37,894 nt of DNA. Source: JAZGBC01 sp036444495. Its GTDB lineage: Bacteria > Pseudomonadota > Alphaproteobacteria > Kiloniellales > J153. Below, piece by piece: positions 24,500 through 35,235 of this stretch. The position numbers were made by a program, and so were the translations under genes. The stretch is from contig JAZGBC010000143.1 in the NCBI GenBank assembly GCA_036444495.1, positions 1-37,894 of the forward strand, read 5' to 3'. The notes beneath the pieces were generated by a model. The model made no database searches. It saw only the letters and a program-made list of their open reading frames with translations, and was not told the DNA's origin. How positions within the stretch are numbered: position 1 is the stretch's first letter; every line of letters starts with the position of its first letter.

Positions 24500-25789
24500 C
24501 TACTCCGCCGCCGCCGGCGTGTGCTTCTTGTAATCCAGGATGCGCCGCTCCAACTCGGGCCGGAAATGGCGGATCAGGCCCTGGATCGGCCAGGCCGCCG
24601 CGTCCCCCAGTGCGCAGATCGTGTGCCCCTCGACCTGCTTGCTGACCTCGAGCAGCATGTCGATCTCCTCCACGTCGGCCCGGCCCTCGACCATGCGGGT
24701 CATGACGCGCCACATCCAGCCCGTACCTTCGCGGCAGGGCGTACACTGACCGCAGCTCTCGTGCATATAGAAGTGCGACAGGTTCGCTATCGCGGCGACG
24801 ATATCGGTGGACTGATCCATGACGATGACCGCCGCGGTGCCCAGGCCGGATTTCAGCTCGATAAGGGAGTCGAAATCCATCTTGCAGCCGTCGCAGGCCG
24901 GCCTGGGGATACAGGGCACCGAGGAGCCTCCGGGAATCACCGCCTGCAGGTTGTCCCAGCCCCCGCGCACCCCGCCCGCGTGGCGCTCGATGAGCTCCTT
25001 GAGCGGGATGCCCATCTCCTCCTCCACCGTACAGGGCGCATTCACGTGCCCCGAGATGGCGAAGACCTTGGTCCCGGTGCTGTTCTCGCAGCCCAGGCCG
25101 GTCCACCAGTCTTCGCCGCGGCGCAGGATTTCCGGCGCGACCGCGATGGTCTCCACGTTATTGACCGTGGTCGGGCAGCCGTAGATGCCGCAGGCCGCCG
25201 GGAAGGGCGGCTTGAGCCGCGGCTGGCCCTTCTTGCCCTCCAGGCTTTCCAGGAGCGCGGTTTCCTCGCCGCAGATGTAGGCGCCCGCGCCCCGGTGCAG
25301 GTAGATGTCGTAGTCCCAGCCGGACTTGCAGACGTTCTTGCCGACAAGGCCCGCCTCGTAGGCCTCGTCGATTGCCGCCTGCAGACGTTCGGCCTCGTCG
25401 AAGAACTCGCCGCGGATATAGATGTAGCAGGCGGTCGCCCCCATGGCGAAACCGGCCACGACACAGCCCTCCAGCAGGCGGTGCGGGTCGTTGCGCAGGA
25501 TCTCGCGGTCCTTGCAGGTGCCCGGCTCGGATTCGTCGGCGTTGACCACCAGATAATGCGGCCGACCCGTGCTCTCCTTGGGCATGAAGGACCACTTGAG
25601 CCCCGCCGGGAAACCGGCCCCGCCGCGACCGCGCAGCTGTGCATCCTTGATCCGCTGGATGATCTCGTCACGCCCCAGGCCGATGAGCCCCTTGGTGCCG
25701 TCCCAGACCCCGCGCGCGAGCGCGCCCTTAAGGCGCCAATCGCCCTGGCCGTAGAGGTTGGTGAAGACGCGGTCGCGGTCGTGCAGCAT
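24500..25789 (-). CDS. nuoF: NADH-quinone oxidoreductase subunit F
   Basis: NADH-oxidising subunit with FMN and one 4Fe-4S cluster (N3), 429 residues. The FMN/NADH glycine-rich loop is GRGGAGFPAGLKW (about 54–66), followed by VVNADESEPGTCKDREI and GAGAYICGEETALLESLEG. The cluster is bound by Cys346, 349 and 352 in ESCGQCTPCREG and Cys392 in TICALGD. It lies 3 bases after nuoE and 8 before nuoG. Confidence 0.97.
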   Translation of the reverse strand: MLHDRDRVFTNLYGQGDWRLKGALARGVWDGTKGLIGLGRDEIIQRIKDAQLRGRGGAGFPAGLKWSFMPKESTGRPHYLVVNADESEPGTCKDREILRNDPHRLLEGCVVAGFAMGATACYIYIRGEFFDEAERLQAAIDEAYEAGLVGKNVCKSGWDYDIYLHRGAGAYICGEETALLESLEGKKGQPRLKPPFPAACGIYGCPTTVNNVETIAVAPEILRRGEDWWTGLGCENSTGTKVFAISGHVNAPCTVEEEMGIPLKELIERHAGGVRGGWDNLQAVIPGGSSVPCIPRPACDGCKMDFDSLIELKSGLGTAAVIVMDQSTDIVAAIANLSHFYMHESCGQCTPCREGTGWMWRVMTRMVEGRADVEEIDMLLEVSKQVEGHTICALGDAAAWPIQGLIRHFRPELERRILDYKKHTPAAAE

Positions 25790-25792
25790 GGT

Positions 25793-26449
25793 TCAGGCGT
25801 CTCCCGCGCCCGCGGGGCGCTCGGCGGTTGGATCGGCCGCCGGGCGCTCGGGCAGCTCCGTGAGCGTGGTGGCGCCGCCCGCGGGCATGGAAGAGACTCG
25901 TCCGGTCTGCGACCCCACCGGCACCTCCTTGCCGGCCTTCAGGTCATCCAGGATTTCGATCAGGCGTTCGGGCGTCAGGTCCTCGTAATAGTGATCGCCG
26001 ATCTGCACCATGGGTGCGTTGGCGCAGGCGCCCAGACACTCGACCTCGATCAGGGTGAACTCGCCGTCCTCCGTGGTCTCCTGCAACCCGATGCCCAGCT
26101 TCCCGCGGCAGGCCCCGGTCAACTCCGCCGCCCCGCGCAGCCAGCAGGGCGTGGTGCGGCAGACCTGGACCAGATGTTTGCCCACGGGTTTGCGGTTGAA
26201 CATGGAGTAGAAGCTAGCTACCTCGTGCACCCGGATGGGCGCCATGTCGAGGAACCGGGCCACGCAGGCGATGGCCTCCTCGGACAGCCAGCCGCCGTTC
26301 CGGCGCTGGGCCAGGTCGAGCAGCGCGATGACGGCGCTGGCCTGGCGGCCCTCCGGGTAGCGGGCGACGAAGGCCTTGGCCTTTTCCAGGGTCTCGCCCG
26401 TGAAGGCGAAGTCCCCCGCCTCGCCCTTGCGGTAGCTGGTCACCTTCAT
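25793..26449 (-). CDS. nuoE: NADH-quinone oxidoreductase subunit E
   Basis: Thioredoxin-like subunit with the 2Fe-2S cluster N1a, paired with NuoF. It has 218 residues. The cluster cysteines are Cys97 and Cys102 in VCRTTPCWLRG and Cys138 and Cys142 in ECLGACANAP. The helical N-terminal domain has LDMAPIRVHEVASFYSMF. Residues after about 175 form a flexible Pro/Ala/Glu-rich tail of some 40 residues (SSMPAGGATTL … AERPAGAGDA), longer than in E. coli but common in alphaproteobacteria. Its start overlaps the nuoD stop… order by 4 bases: nuoD ends at 26446 and nuoE begins at 26449. Confidence 0.96.
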   Translation of the reverse strand: MKVTSYRKGEAGDFAFTGETLEKAKAFVARYPEGRQASAVIALLDLAQRRNGGWLSEEAIACVARFLDMAPIRVHEVASFYSMFNRKPVGKHLVQVCRTTPCWLRGAAELTGACRGKLGIGLQETTEDGEFTLIEVECLGACANAPMVQIGDHYYEDLTPERLIEILDDLKAGKEVPVGSQTGRVSSMPAGGATTLTELPERPAADPTAERPAGAGDA

Positions 26450-27624
26450 CGGTCGACCTCGCCGAAGACGATGTCCATGGAGCCCAGGATCGCGACACTG
26501 TCCGCCAGCATGTGGCCCTTGCAGCAGAAATTCATGGCCGCAAGGTGGGCGAAGCCCGGCGCGCGGATCTTGCAGCGGTAGGGCTTGTTGCTGCCGTCGG
26601 AAACCAGATAGACGGCGAACTCGCCCTTGGGCGCCTCGACCGCGCTATAGGTCTCGCCCGGGGGCACGTGATAGCCCTCGGTGTAGAGCTTGAAGTGGTG
26701 GATGAGCGCCTCCATGGAGCGCTTCATCTCGGCGCGCCTGGGCGGGGTCACCTTGTGGTCCTGGATCACGACCGGCCCCTCGGGCAGGCGCTCGATGCAC
26801 TGGCGCATGATGCGCAGGCACTGGCGCATCTCCTCGATGCGCACCAGGTAGCGGTCGAAGCAGTCGCCGTTCTTGCCGACCGGAATGTCGAACTCCAACT
26901 CCTCGTAGCACTCGTAGGGCTGCGCCTTGCGCAGGTCCCAGGCCAGACCCGAGCCCCGGATCATGGGACCGGTGAAGCCCCAGTCCATGGCCTCCTCGGC
27001 GCTGACCACGCCGATGTCCACCGAGCGCTGGCGGAAGATGCGGTTTTCGGTGAGCAGGGTCTCCAGGTCGTCGATGTGCTGTGGAAAGGTGTCGCAGAAG
27101 CGCAGGATGTCTTCGAGCAGCCGGGGCTCCAGGTCCTGATGCACCCCGCCGGGGCGGAAGTAGGCCGCGTGCAGGCGCGCGCCCGAGGCCCGCTCATAGA
27201 ACTCCATCAGCTTCTCGCGCTCCTCGAAGGTCCAGAGGATGGGCGTCATGGCGCCCACGTCGAGGGCGAAGGTGGCGATGTTGAGCAGATGGTTGAGGAT
27301 GCGGCCGATCTCGCAGTAGAGCACGCGGATGTACTGGCCGCGCGGCGGCACCTCGATGCCGAGCAGCTTTTCCACGGCCAGGGCGAAGGCGTGCTCCTGG
27401 TTCATGGGCGCGACGTAATCCAGACGGTCGAAGTAGGGCACCGCCTGCAGGTAGGTCTTGTACTCGATCAGCTTTTCCGTGCCCCGGTGCAGGAGGCCGA
27501 TATGGGGGTCGGCCCGCTCGATCACCTCGCCGTCCATCTCGAGCACCAGGCGCAGGACCCCGTGCGCGGCCGGGTGCTGGGGCCCGAAGTTGAGCGTGAG
27601 CGGCTTGATCTGGGTCTCCGCCAT
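26446..27624 (-). CDS. nuoD: NADH-quinone oxidoreductase subunit D
   Basis: The 49-kDa subunit that shapes the quinone head-group site with NuoB. It has 392 residues and is not fused to NuoC, unlike in E. coli. Landmarks are NFGPQHPAAHGVLRLVLEMD with the quinone-site histidine, HIGLLHRGTEKLIEYKTY, DRLDYVAPMNQEHAFA with the quinone-site tyrosine, and the C-terminal end VFGEVDR. It overlaps nuoC by one base (TGATG) and nuoE by four. Confidence 0.97.
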   Translation of the reverse strand: MAETQIKPLTLNFGPQHPAAHGVLRLVLEMDGEVIERADPHIGLLHRGTEKLIEYKTYLQAVPYFDRLDYVAPMNQEHAFALAVEKLLGIEVPPRGQYIRVLYCEIGRILNHLLNIATFALDVGAMTPILWTFEEREKLMEFYERASGARLHAAYFRPGGVHQDLEPRLLEDILRFCDTFPQHIDDLETLLTENRIFRQRSVDIGVVSAEEAMDWGFTGPMIRGSGLAWDLRKAQPYECYEELEFDIPVGKNGDCFDRYLVRIEEMRQCLRIMRQCIERLPEGPVVIQDHKVTPPRRAEMKRSMEALIHHFKLYTEGYHVPPGETYSAVEAPKGEFAVYLVSDGSNKPYRCKIRAPGFAHLAAMNFCCKGHMLADSVAILGSMDIVFGEVDR

Positions 27625-28268
27625 CAGGCGCCGCCCTCCCCGGGCTTGGACGCCGATTCCTCGGGCGCCGGCTCCTCGGCCGTCTCGCCGCCGCGCGGCT
27701 GCAGCATGCCCTCCCAGGGGCTCACGAAGTCAAAGCTGCGGAACTCCTGGGTCAGCTTGACCGGCTCGTAGACCACGCGCTTCTGGTCGTCGTCGTAGCG
27801 CACCTCGACATGGCCGGTGAGGGGGAAGTCCTTGCGCAGGGGATGCCCCTCGAAGCCGTAATCCGTGAGAATGCGCCGCAGGTCCGGATGATCCGCGAAG
27901 AAGACGCCGAAGAGGTCCCAGACCTCGCGCTCGAACCAGTTTGCCGAGTTGAAGACGGGGACGGCCGAGGGCACCTGCGTGTCCTCCCCGGCCGCGACCT
28001 TGACCCGGATGCGCTGGTTATGGCGCAGGGAAAGCAGGTTGTAGACCAGCTCGAAGCGCTGCTCGCGGCCCGGGTAGTCCACGGCGGTCACGTCCAGCAA
28101 CTGCTTGAACTGGCAATTCTGATCGTCGCGCAGGAAGCTGAGCGTCTTGAGCAACCCCGCCGGATCGGTCCAAACAATGAGCTCGCTGCAAATCACCTCG
28201 GTCTTTCGCACCACGCCCGGCAGCGCGGCCGAGACATAGTCTCCGTGGTCGATCAAAGCCTGATTCAT
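27624..28268 (-). CDS. nuoC: NADH-quinone oxidoreductase subunit C
   Basis: The 30-kDa peripheral-arm subunit, without a cofactor, that supports NuoD and NuoI. It has 214 residues as a separate gene. The signature ERExxDxxGxxFxxHPDLRRIL-type block is present as EREVWDLFGVFFADHPDLRR, followed by DYGFEGHPLRKDFPLTG. The N-terminal 15 residues and the C-terminal tail after about 185 are variable and polar. It is separated from nuoB by 42 bases and linked to nuoD by a one-base overlap. Confidence 0.97.
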   Translation of the reverse strand: MNQALIDHGDYVSAALPGVVRKTEVICSELIVWTDPAGLLKTLSFLRDDQNCQFKQLLDVTAVDYPGREQRFELVYNLLSLRHNQRIRVKVAAGEDTQVPSAVPVFNSANWFEREVWDLFGVFFADHPDLRRILTDYGFEGHPLRKDFPLTGHVEVRYDDDQKRVVYEPVKLTQEFRSFDFVSPWEGMLQPRGGETAEEPAPEESASKPGEGGA

Positions 28269-28310
28269 TTCCGCTGCCGGGGTCTCAACGTTGTTTGCTA
28301 AAGCAGGAAA

Positions 28311-28865
28311 TCAGCGCGCAAGACCGGCATCGCGCCGGATTTTCTTTTGCAGTTGCAGGATGCCGTAAAGCAAGGCCTCGGCCGTCGGCGGGCAGCCGGG
28401 CACGTAGATGTCCACCGGCACGATGCGGTCGCAGCCGCGCACCACGGAATAGGAGTAATGATAATAGCCGCCGCCGTTGGCGCAGGAGCCCATGGAGATG
28501 ACCCAGCGCGGCTCGGCCATCTGGTCGTAGACCTTGCGCAGGGCCGGCGCCATCTTGTTGGTCAGCGTCCCGGCCACGATCATGACGTCGGACTGTCGCG
28601 GGCTGGGACGGGGAATCACACCGAAGCGGTCCAGGTCGTAGCGCGACATATAGCTGTGCATCATCTCGATCGCACAACAGGCCAGCCCGAAAGTCATGGG
28701 CCAGAGCGAACCCGTCTGCGCCAGGGCCGCCGCCTTATCCAGGGTGGTGACGAAGAATCCCTTATCCGATAGCTCGTCGGTAATCTGCTTGAACCGGGCG
28801 TCCCGCGCGGGGCCGGGCGAAAGCGGGGCTTGCGCGGCCGCGTTGGAGCCGGAGCCTACTCCCAT
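28311..28865 (-). CDS. nuoB: NADH-quinone oxidoreductase subunit B
   Basis: Carries 4Fe-4S cluster N2, the final electron donor to quinone. It has 184 residues from the chosen start. The unusual tandem cysteines Cys63-Cys64 in GLACCAIEM, Cys128 in MGSCANGGG and Cys158 in VPGCPPTAEAL bind the cluster. The ATG at 28865 has AAGGGGG upstream and gives MGVGSGSN; an in-frame GTG seven codons upstream is less likely. It overlaps the nuoA end by 10 bases. Confidence 0.97.
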   Translation of the reverse strand: MGVGSGSNAAAQAPLSPGPARDARFKQITDELSDKGFFVTTLDKAAALAQTGSLWPMTFGLACCAIEMMHSYMSRYDLDRFGVIPRPSPRQSDVMIVAGTLTNKMAPALRKVYDQMAEPRWVISMGSCANGGGYYHYSYSVVRGCDRIVPVDIYVPGCPPTAEALLYGILQLQKKIRRDAGLAR

Positions 28866-29221
28866 TCCAGCGCCCCCTTCTTCCACTCGTAAATGAAGCC
28901 GACGGTCAGGATGGCCAGAAACACCACCATGGACCAGAAGCCGAATTCGCCGATCTCGCTCAGCGCCACGGCCCAGGGAAACAGGAAGGCCACCTCCAGA
29001 TCGAAGATGATGAACAGGATCGCGACCATGTAGAAACGCACGTCGAAGCGGCCGCGCGCGTCATCGAAGGCCTCGAAGCCGCATTCGTAGGCCGAGTCCT
29101 TTTCCGAATCGGGGCGCTGACGCGCGATGACGTAGGAGGCCGCGACCATGACAACGGCGAGCGCGATGGCGATCATGAGAAATATCAGGATCGGCAGGTA
29201 CTCGACCAGCAGGTCTTCCAT
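28856..29221 (-). CDS. nuoA: NADH-quinone oxidoreductase subunit A
   Basis: First gene of the complex I operon, a 121-residue membrane subunit with three helices. The loop between helices 1 and 2 has KDSAYECGFEAFDDARGRFD; its conserved cysteine lies near the quinone channel. Helix 2 contains FLEV-like FDLEVAFLFPWAV with the conserved acidic pair. The C-terminus ends FIYEWKKGALEWE as in relatives. A -10-like TATAGT lies 112 bases upstream. Confidence 0.97.
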   Translation of the reverse strand: MEDLLVEYLPILIFLMIAIALAVVMVAASYVIARQRPDSEKDSAYECGFEAFDDARGRFDVRFYMVAILFIIFDLEVAFLFPWAVALSEIGEFGFWSMVVFLAILTVGFIYEWKKGALEWE

Positions 29222-29332
29222 CCCCTAGCCCCCCCGGAGCGGCCCGCCGCGCATTAGCCCGGGCGGCCCCGGAAATCCGCGGCGCGAAGCCGCCATTCTG
29301 GCCCTCGATTCGCGCCTGAAAAACCGGCCCAG

Positions 29333-29338
29333 ACTATA
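29333..29338 (-). promoter_or_regulatory. Possible -10 box of the nuo operon promoter
   Basis: TATAGT on the minus strand in the 225-bp gap between tRNA-Asp and nuoA. I cannot find a good -35 box at the usual distance, so this is weak. The operon could also be read through from the tRNA genes. Nothing else is recognised in this gap. Confidence 0.3.
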
Positions 29339-29446
29339 CGGTTCGGCGCACCCACGGGAAAGGACCAAAACCGCTCCAACCGTTCATTTCCCCCACTTTC
29401 GCAGGGTCACGTCGTAACACCCTATGCTCATCGGCGGAGAAGCGGA

Positions 29447-29523
<77 letters not shown>

Positions 29524-29552
29524 TTTGGAGGCCCTATTGTCCGGGCGCGGGT

Positions 29553-29581
29553 CGTGTACTCCAGGCCCCAGCAGGTGTCAA
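29553..29581 (-). promoter_or_regulatory. Promoter candidate for tRNA-Asp
   Basis: A perfect TTGACA (29581–29576) and a weaker TACACG (29558–29553) are 17 bases apart, about 30 bases before the tRNA 5' end. A GCAGCCG-AAA-CGGCTGC stem-loop lies further upstream, between the two tRNA genes. The rest of the 214-bp spacer shows nothing. Confidence 0.5.
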
Positions 29582-29737
29582 GGCGGGCCCGCCCCACGCC
29601 CAGGGAAGGAGGAATTGTATCTTAGATATGTGGTGGAGCCAGGGCGGCCAAACAAGCGAGATTTCCAACACGCAGCCACGCCGGCTTCGCAGCCGAAACG
29701 GCTGCTTCGGCGGAGTAGGCAAGCCGAAGGCGTAGGG

Positions 29738-29813
29738 TGGTGGGCGGTGACGGTCTCGAACCGCCGGCCTTCTCGGTGTAAACGAGACGCTCTACCAACT
29801 GAGCTAACCGCCC
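29738..29813 (-). tRNA. tRNA-Val (anticodon TAC)
   Basis: A 76-nt cloverleaf with encoded CCA. The 5' end is GGGCGGTTAGCTCAGTTGG, the anticodon stem TCTCG/CGAGA encloses loop TTTACAC with anticodon TAC, and the T arm contains GGTTCGAGACC. It lies 214 bp upstream of tRNA-Asp on the same strand and downstream of the HU gene. Confidence 0.97.
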
Positions 29814-29940
29814 ACGGGAGAATCGGTTCGGGCGCATGATGCGCGCAAGAGTTCGCCGGGGCCAGACACAAAAGAGCACCGGCCACCCCGTGAATCAACG
29901 CGAGGCGGCCGGCTGGATTAGACGCGAAAAACTCGCGTGT

Positions 29941-30216
29941 TTAACTATTCACCGCTTCCTTGAGTGCCTTCCCCGCCTTGAACTTGGCTTGGTTGGAAGC
30001 AGGAATCTGAATTTTTTCGCCGGTCCTCGGGTTACGGCCTTGCGATGCTTTCCGATGACTGACGCTGAAGGTTCCAAAGCCCACAAGGCGGACTTCTTCT
30101 CCGCCCCTCAAGGAATTGGTGATCGCGTCGAACACGCAATCGAGTGCGTTACTAGCGTCCGCCTTGGACAAACCGGATTTATCAGCAACGACGGTAGAAA
30201 GGTCATTTTTGTTCAC
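29941..30216 (-). CDS. hup: HU family DNA-binding protein, GTG start
   Basis: Small basic nucleoid protein that bends DNA as a dimer, 91 residues. The N-terminal helices are NKNDLSTVVADKSGLSKADA; the DNA-binding arm carries GRNPRTGEKIQIPAS with the intercalating proline; the C-terminus is FKAGKALKEAVNS. I chose the GTG at 30216 because it gives the usual (M)NKNDL start and follows a G-rich binding site by 6 bases; a TTG two codons upstream overlaps that site. A stem-loop ACGCGA-TCGCGT follows the stop at once but has no U run. The promoter candidate at 30285–30314 overlaps the lon terminator. Confidence 0.95.
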   Translation of the reverse strand: MNKNDLSTVVADKSGLSKADASNALDCVFDAITNSLRGGEEVRLVGFGTFSVSHRKASQGRNPRTGEKIQIPASNQAKFKAGKALKEAVNS

Positions 30217-30259
30217 GGGCAACCCCCCTCAACTGGATAAAAAGGAGTGTGGGAAAGGG

Positions 30260-30281
30260 AAAAACCACTCTGAATGAGTGG
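30260..30281 (-). terminator. Intrinsic terminator, probably of lon
   Basis: On the minus strand CCACTC-ATTCA-GAGTGG is followed by five T residues. It lies about 145 bases after the lon stop codon and 44 bases before the HU start. The HU transcription start predicted from the promoter just upstream falls inside its first arm, so the hairpin should form only on transcripts coming from lon. Confidence 0.75.
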
Positions 30282-30284
30282 CCG

Positions 30285-30314
30285 ATTTTAGATCGTGCGA
30301 ACTCCCCACGTCAA
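30285..30314 (-). promoter_or_regulatory. Promoter candidate for the HU gene
   Basis: TTGACG (30314–30309) and TAAAAT (30290–30285) are 18 bases apart on the minus strand, giving a start near 30278. A perfect palindrome CACGT-CA-ACGTG (30307–30318) covers the -35 box and could be an operator. Confidence 0.6.
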
Positions 30315-30424
30315 CGTGAGAACCGGGGAAAACCTAGGGATTTTCGGTAAAATCGACGTGAATCGCAGGGCTGTAGCCTCTGTGCAACAGATTCGGCCCG
30401 CATTTTCGCCGGCGTTTCCCGATA

Positions 30425-32833
<2,409 letters not shown>

Positions 32834-32990
32834 GATTCCTCTTTGCTTACCTCGTTACCCCGTTGGAGTCCCCGTCAACGCAGGAATCGCCGTCCCAGCC
32901 AACAAGTAACTCCTTCATCCGCTAAAGAAAGTCGTGAGTGCCGTCGGAAAGTTCAAGGTCTGGTCCAGCCGCCCCCGCCCGGCCCAGGCC

Positions 32991-34256
32991 TCAGGCGCTG
33001 CTCCCGATGTCCTCGCGCCGCTCGGCGTAGATATAGAGCGGCTGCGCCGGCCCATCGACTACCTCCTTGTTGATGACGATCTCCTCGACCCCGTCGAGCC
33101 CGGGCAGTTCGAACATCGGTTCCAGCAGGATGGCCTCCATGATGGATCGCAGGCCCCGCGCGCCGGTCTTGCGCGCGATGGCCTTCTTCGCGATGGCCTT
33201 GAGCGCATCTTCCGTGAACTCGAGGCCGACGTCTTCCATTTCGAACAGGCGCTCATACTGCTTGACCAGCGCGTTCTTCGGCTTGGTGAGGATTTCGACC
33301 AGCGCGCCTTTGTCCAGATCCTCAAGGGTGGCCACGACCGGGAGCCGGCCGACGAACTCCGGAATGAGGCCGAACTTGAGCAGATCCTCGGGTTCGATCT
33401 CCTTGAGGATCTCGCCGGTGCCACGGTCCTCCGGCGCGCGCACGTCGGCGCCGAAACCGATGCTGGTGCCCCGGTTGCGTTGATCGATGATCTTGTCCAG
33501 ACCGGAAAAGGCGCCGCCACAGACGAACAGGATGTTGGTGGTATCGACCTGGAGGAACTCCTGCTGCGGGTGCTTGCGTCCGCCCTGCGGCGGTACCGAC
33601 GCGATGGTGCCCTCCATGATCTTGAGCAGCGCCTGCTGCACGCCCTCGCCCGACACATCCCGCGTGATCGAGGGGTTGTCGGACTTGCGGCTGATCTTGT
33701 CGACCTCGTCGATGTAGACGATGCCGCGCTGGGCCCGCTCGACGTTGTAGTCGGCCGACTGGAGCAGTTTCAGAATGATGTTCTCGACATCCTCGCCCAC
33801 GTAGCCGGCCTCGGTGAGCGTCGTGGCGTCGGCCATGGTGAAGGGAACGTCCAGAACCCGCGCCAGAGTCTGGGCCAGCAGCGTCTTGCCGCAGCCGGTG
33901 GGGCCGACCAGCAAGATGTTCGATTTCGCCAACTCCACATCAGAGGACTTCGCCCCGTGGGCCAGGCGCTTGTAATGATTGTGAACCGCCACCGAGAGAA
34001 CCCGCTTGGCGTGGTCCTGGGCGATAACATAGTCGTCGAGGACGGTGCAGATGTCGATCGGTGTCGGCACCCCATCGCGGGATTTGACCAGTGTGGTCTT
34101 ATACTCCTCGCGGATGATGTCCATGCACAACTCGACGCATTCATCACAGATGAACACCGTCGGGCCCGCGATGAGTTTGCGGACCTCGTGCTGGCTCTTC
34201 CCGCAGAAAGAGCAGTAGAGAGTGTTCTTAGAGTCGCTGCCGCTAGACTTCGTCAT
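32991..34256 (-). CDS. clpX: ATP-dependent Clp protease ATP-binding subunit ClpX
   Basis: AAA+ unfoldase that feeds substrates to ClpP, 421 residues. The N-terminal zinc-binding domain has Cys15, Cys18, Cys37 and Cys40. Walker A is GPTGCGKT (118–125), the pore-1 loop is GYVG (151–154), Walker B is IVYIDEVDK (178–186), the RKH loop is at 225–227, and the IGF loop that docks on ClpP is at 264–266. All parts needed for work with ClpP are present. It lies between clpP and lon, with its own promoter candidate at 34399–34428. Confidence 0.98.
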   Translation of the reverse strand: MTKSSGSDSKNTLYCSFCGKSQHEVRKLIAGPTVFICDECVELCMDIIREEYKTTLVKSRDGVPTPIDICTVLDDYVIAQDHAKRVLSVAVHNHYKRLAHGAKSSDVELAKSNILLVGPTGCGKTLLAQTLARVLDVPFTMADATTLTEAGYVGEDVENIILKLLQSADYNVERAQRGIVYIDEVDKISRKSDNPSITRDVSGEGVQQALLKIMEGTIASVPPQGGRKHPQQEFLQVDTTNILFVCGGAFSGLDKIIDQRNRGTSIGFGADVRAPEDRGTGEILKEIEPEDLLKFGLIPEFVGRLPVVATLEDLDKGALVEILTKPKNALVKQYERLFEMEDVGLEFTEDALKAIAKKAIARKTGARGLRSIMEAILLEPMFELPGLDGVEEIVINKEVVDGPAQPLYIYAERREDIGSSA

Positions 34257-34398
34257 ACCCCTTTACCGTCCCAAGTCCGGTGCCGACTACTCAATGTTAG
34301 ACATACGCTCCGCCACCACACAACGATAAAATCAGCCCAAAAACCGTACTTTTCCGGTATTTTCGACCCTTCTCAACTCACCTCCTGGGCCCGATCCG

Positions 34399-34428
34399 AG
34401 TCTAGGCGTTCCGATACAAGATTGTCTT
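34399..34428 (-). promoter_or_regulatory. Promoter candidate for clpX
   Basis: AAGACA (34428–34423) and TAGACT (34404–34399) are 18 bases apart on the minus strand, about 140 bases before the clpX start. The -35 box runs into the inverted repeat at 34427–34456. Confidence 0.4.
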
Positions 34429-34491
34429 AACGCGCCAGGAGATCAAGGCGCGTTAACCTTATCGAGTAACTAAGGTTATGATTTGGTTAAC
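34427..34491. repeat. Cluster of nested inverted repeats between clpP and clpX
   Basis: Three overlapping inverted repeats lie in 65 bp: TTAACGCGCC (34427–34436) with GGCGCGTTAA (34447–34456), perfect with a 10-nt loop; AACCTTA (34455–34461) with TAAGGTT (34471–34477); and GTTAACC (34452–34458) with GGTTAAC (34485–34491). They share bases, so they form alternative structures. None is followed by a U run, so this is not a plain intrinsic terminator; it may include operators for clpX. Confidence 0.75.
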
Positions 34492-34506
34492 TGGGCCGGG
34501 GCCGGC

Positions 34507-35181
<675 letters not shown>

Positions 35182-35235
35182 GGGTTCGGCTCTGTCCTCA
35201 AATTGGTGGGCACCTAACCGCCTCGGGCGGCCCTC

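Noticed and set aside
30271..30424. CRISPR or direct repeat array
   Set aside because: No regularly spaced direct repeats here or anywhere in the window; only inverted repeats and short tandem repeats were found.
32951..32957. CTTGAAC on the minus strand as a heat-shock sigma-32 -35 box for lon
   Set aside because: No CCCCAT-like -10 box follows at 13–15 bases, so the match is not better than chance.
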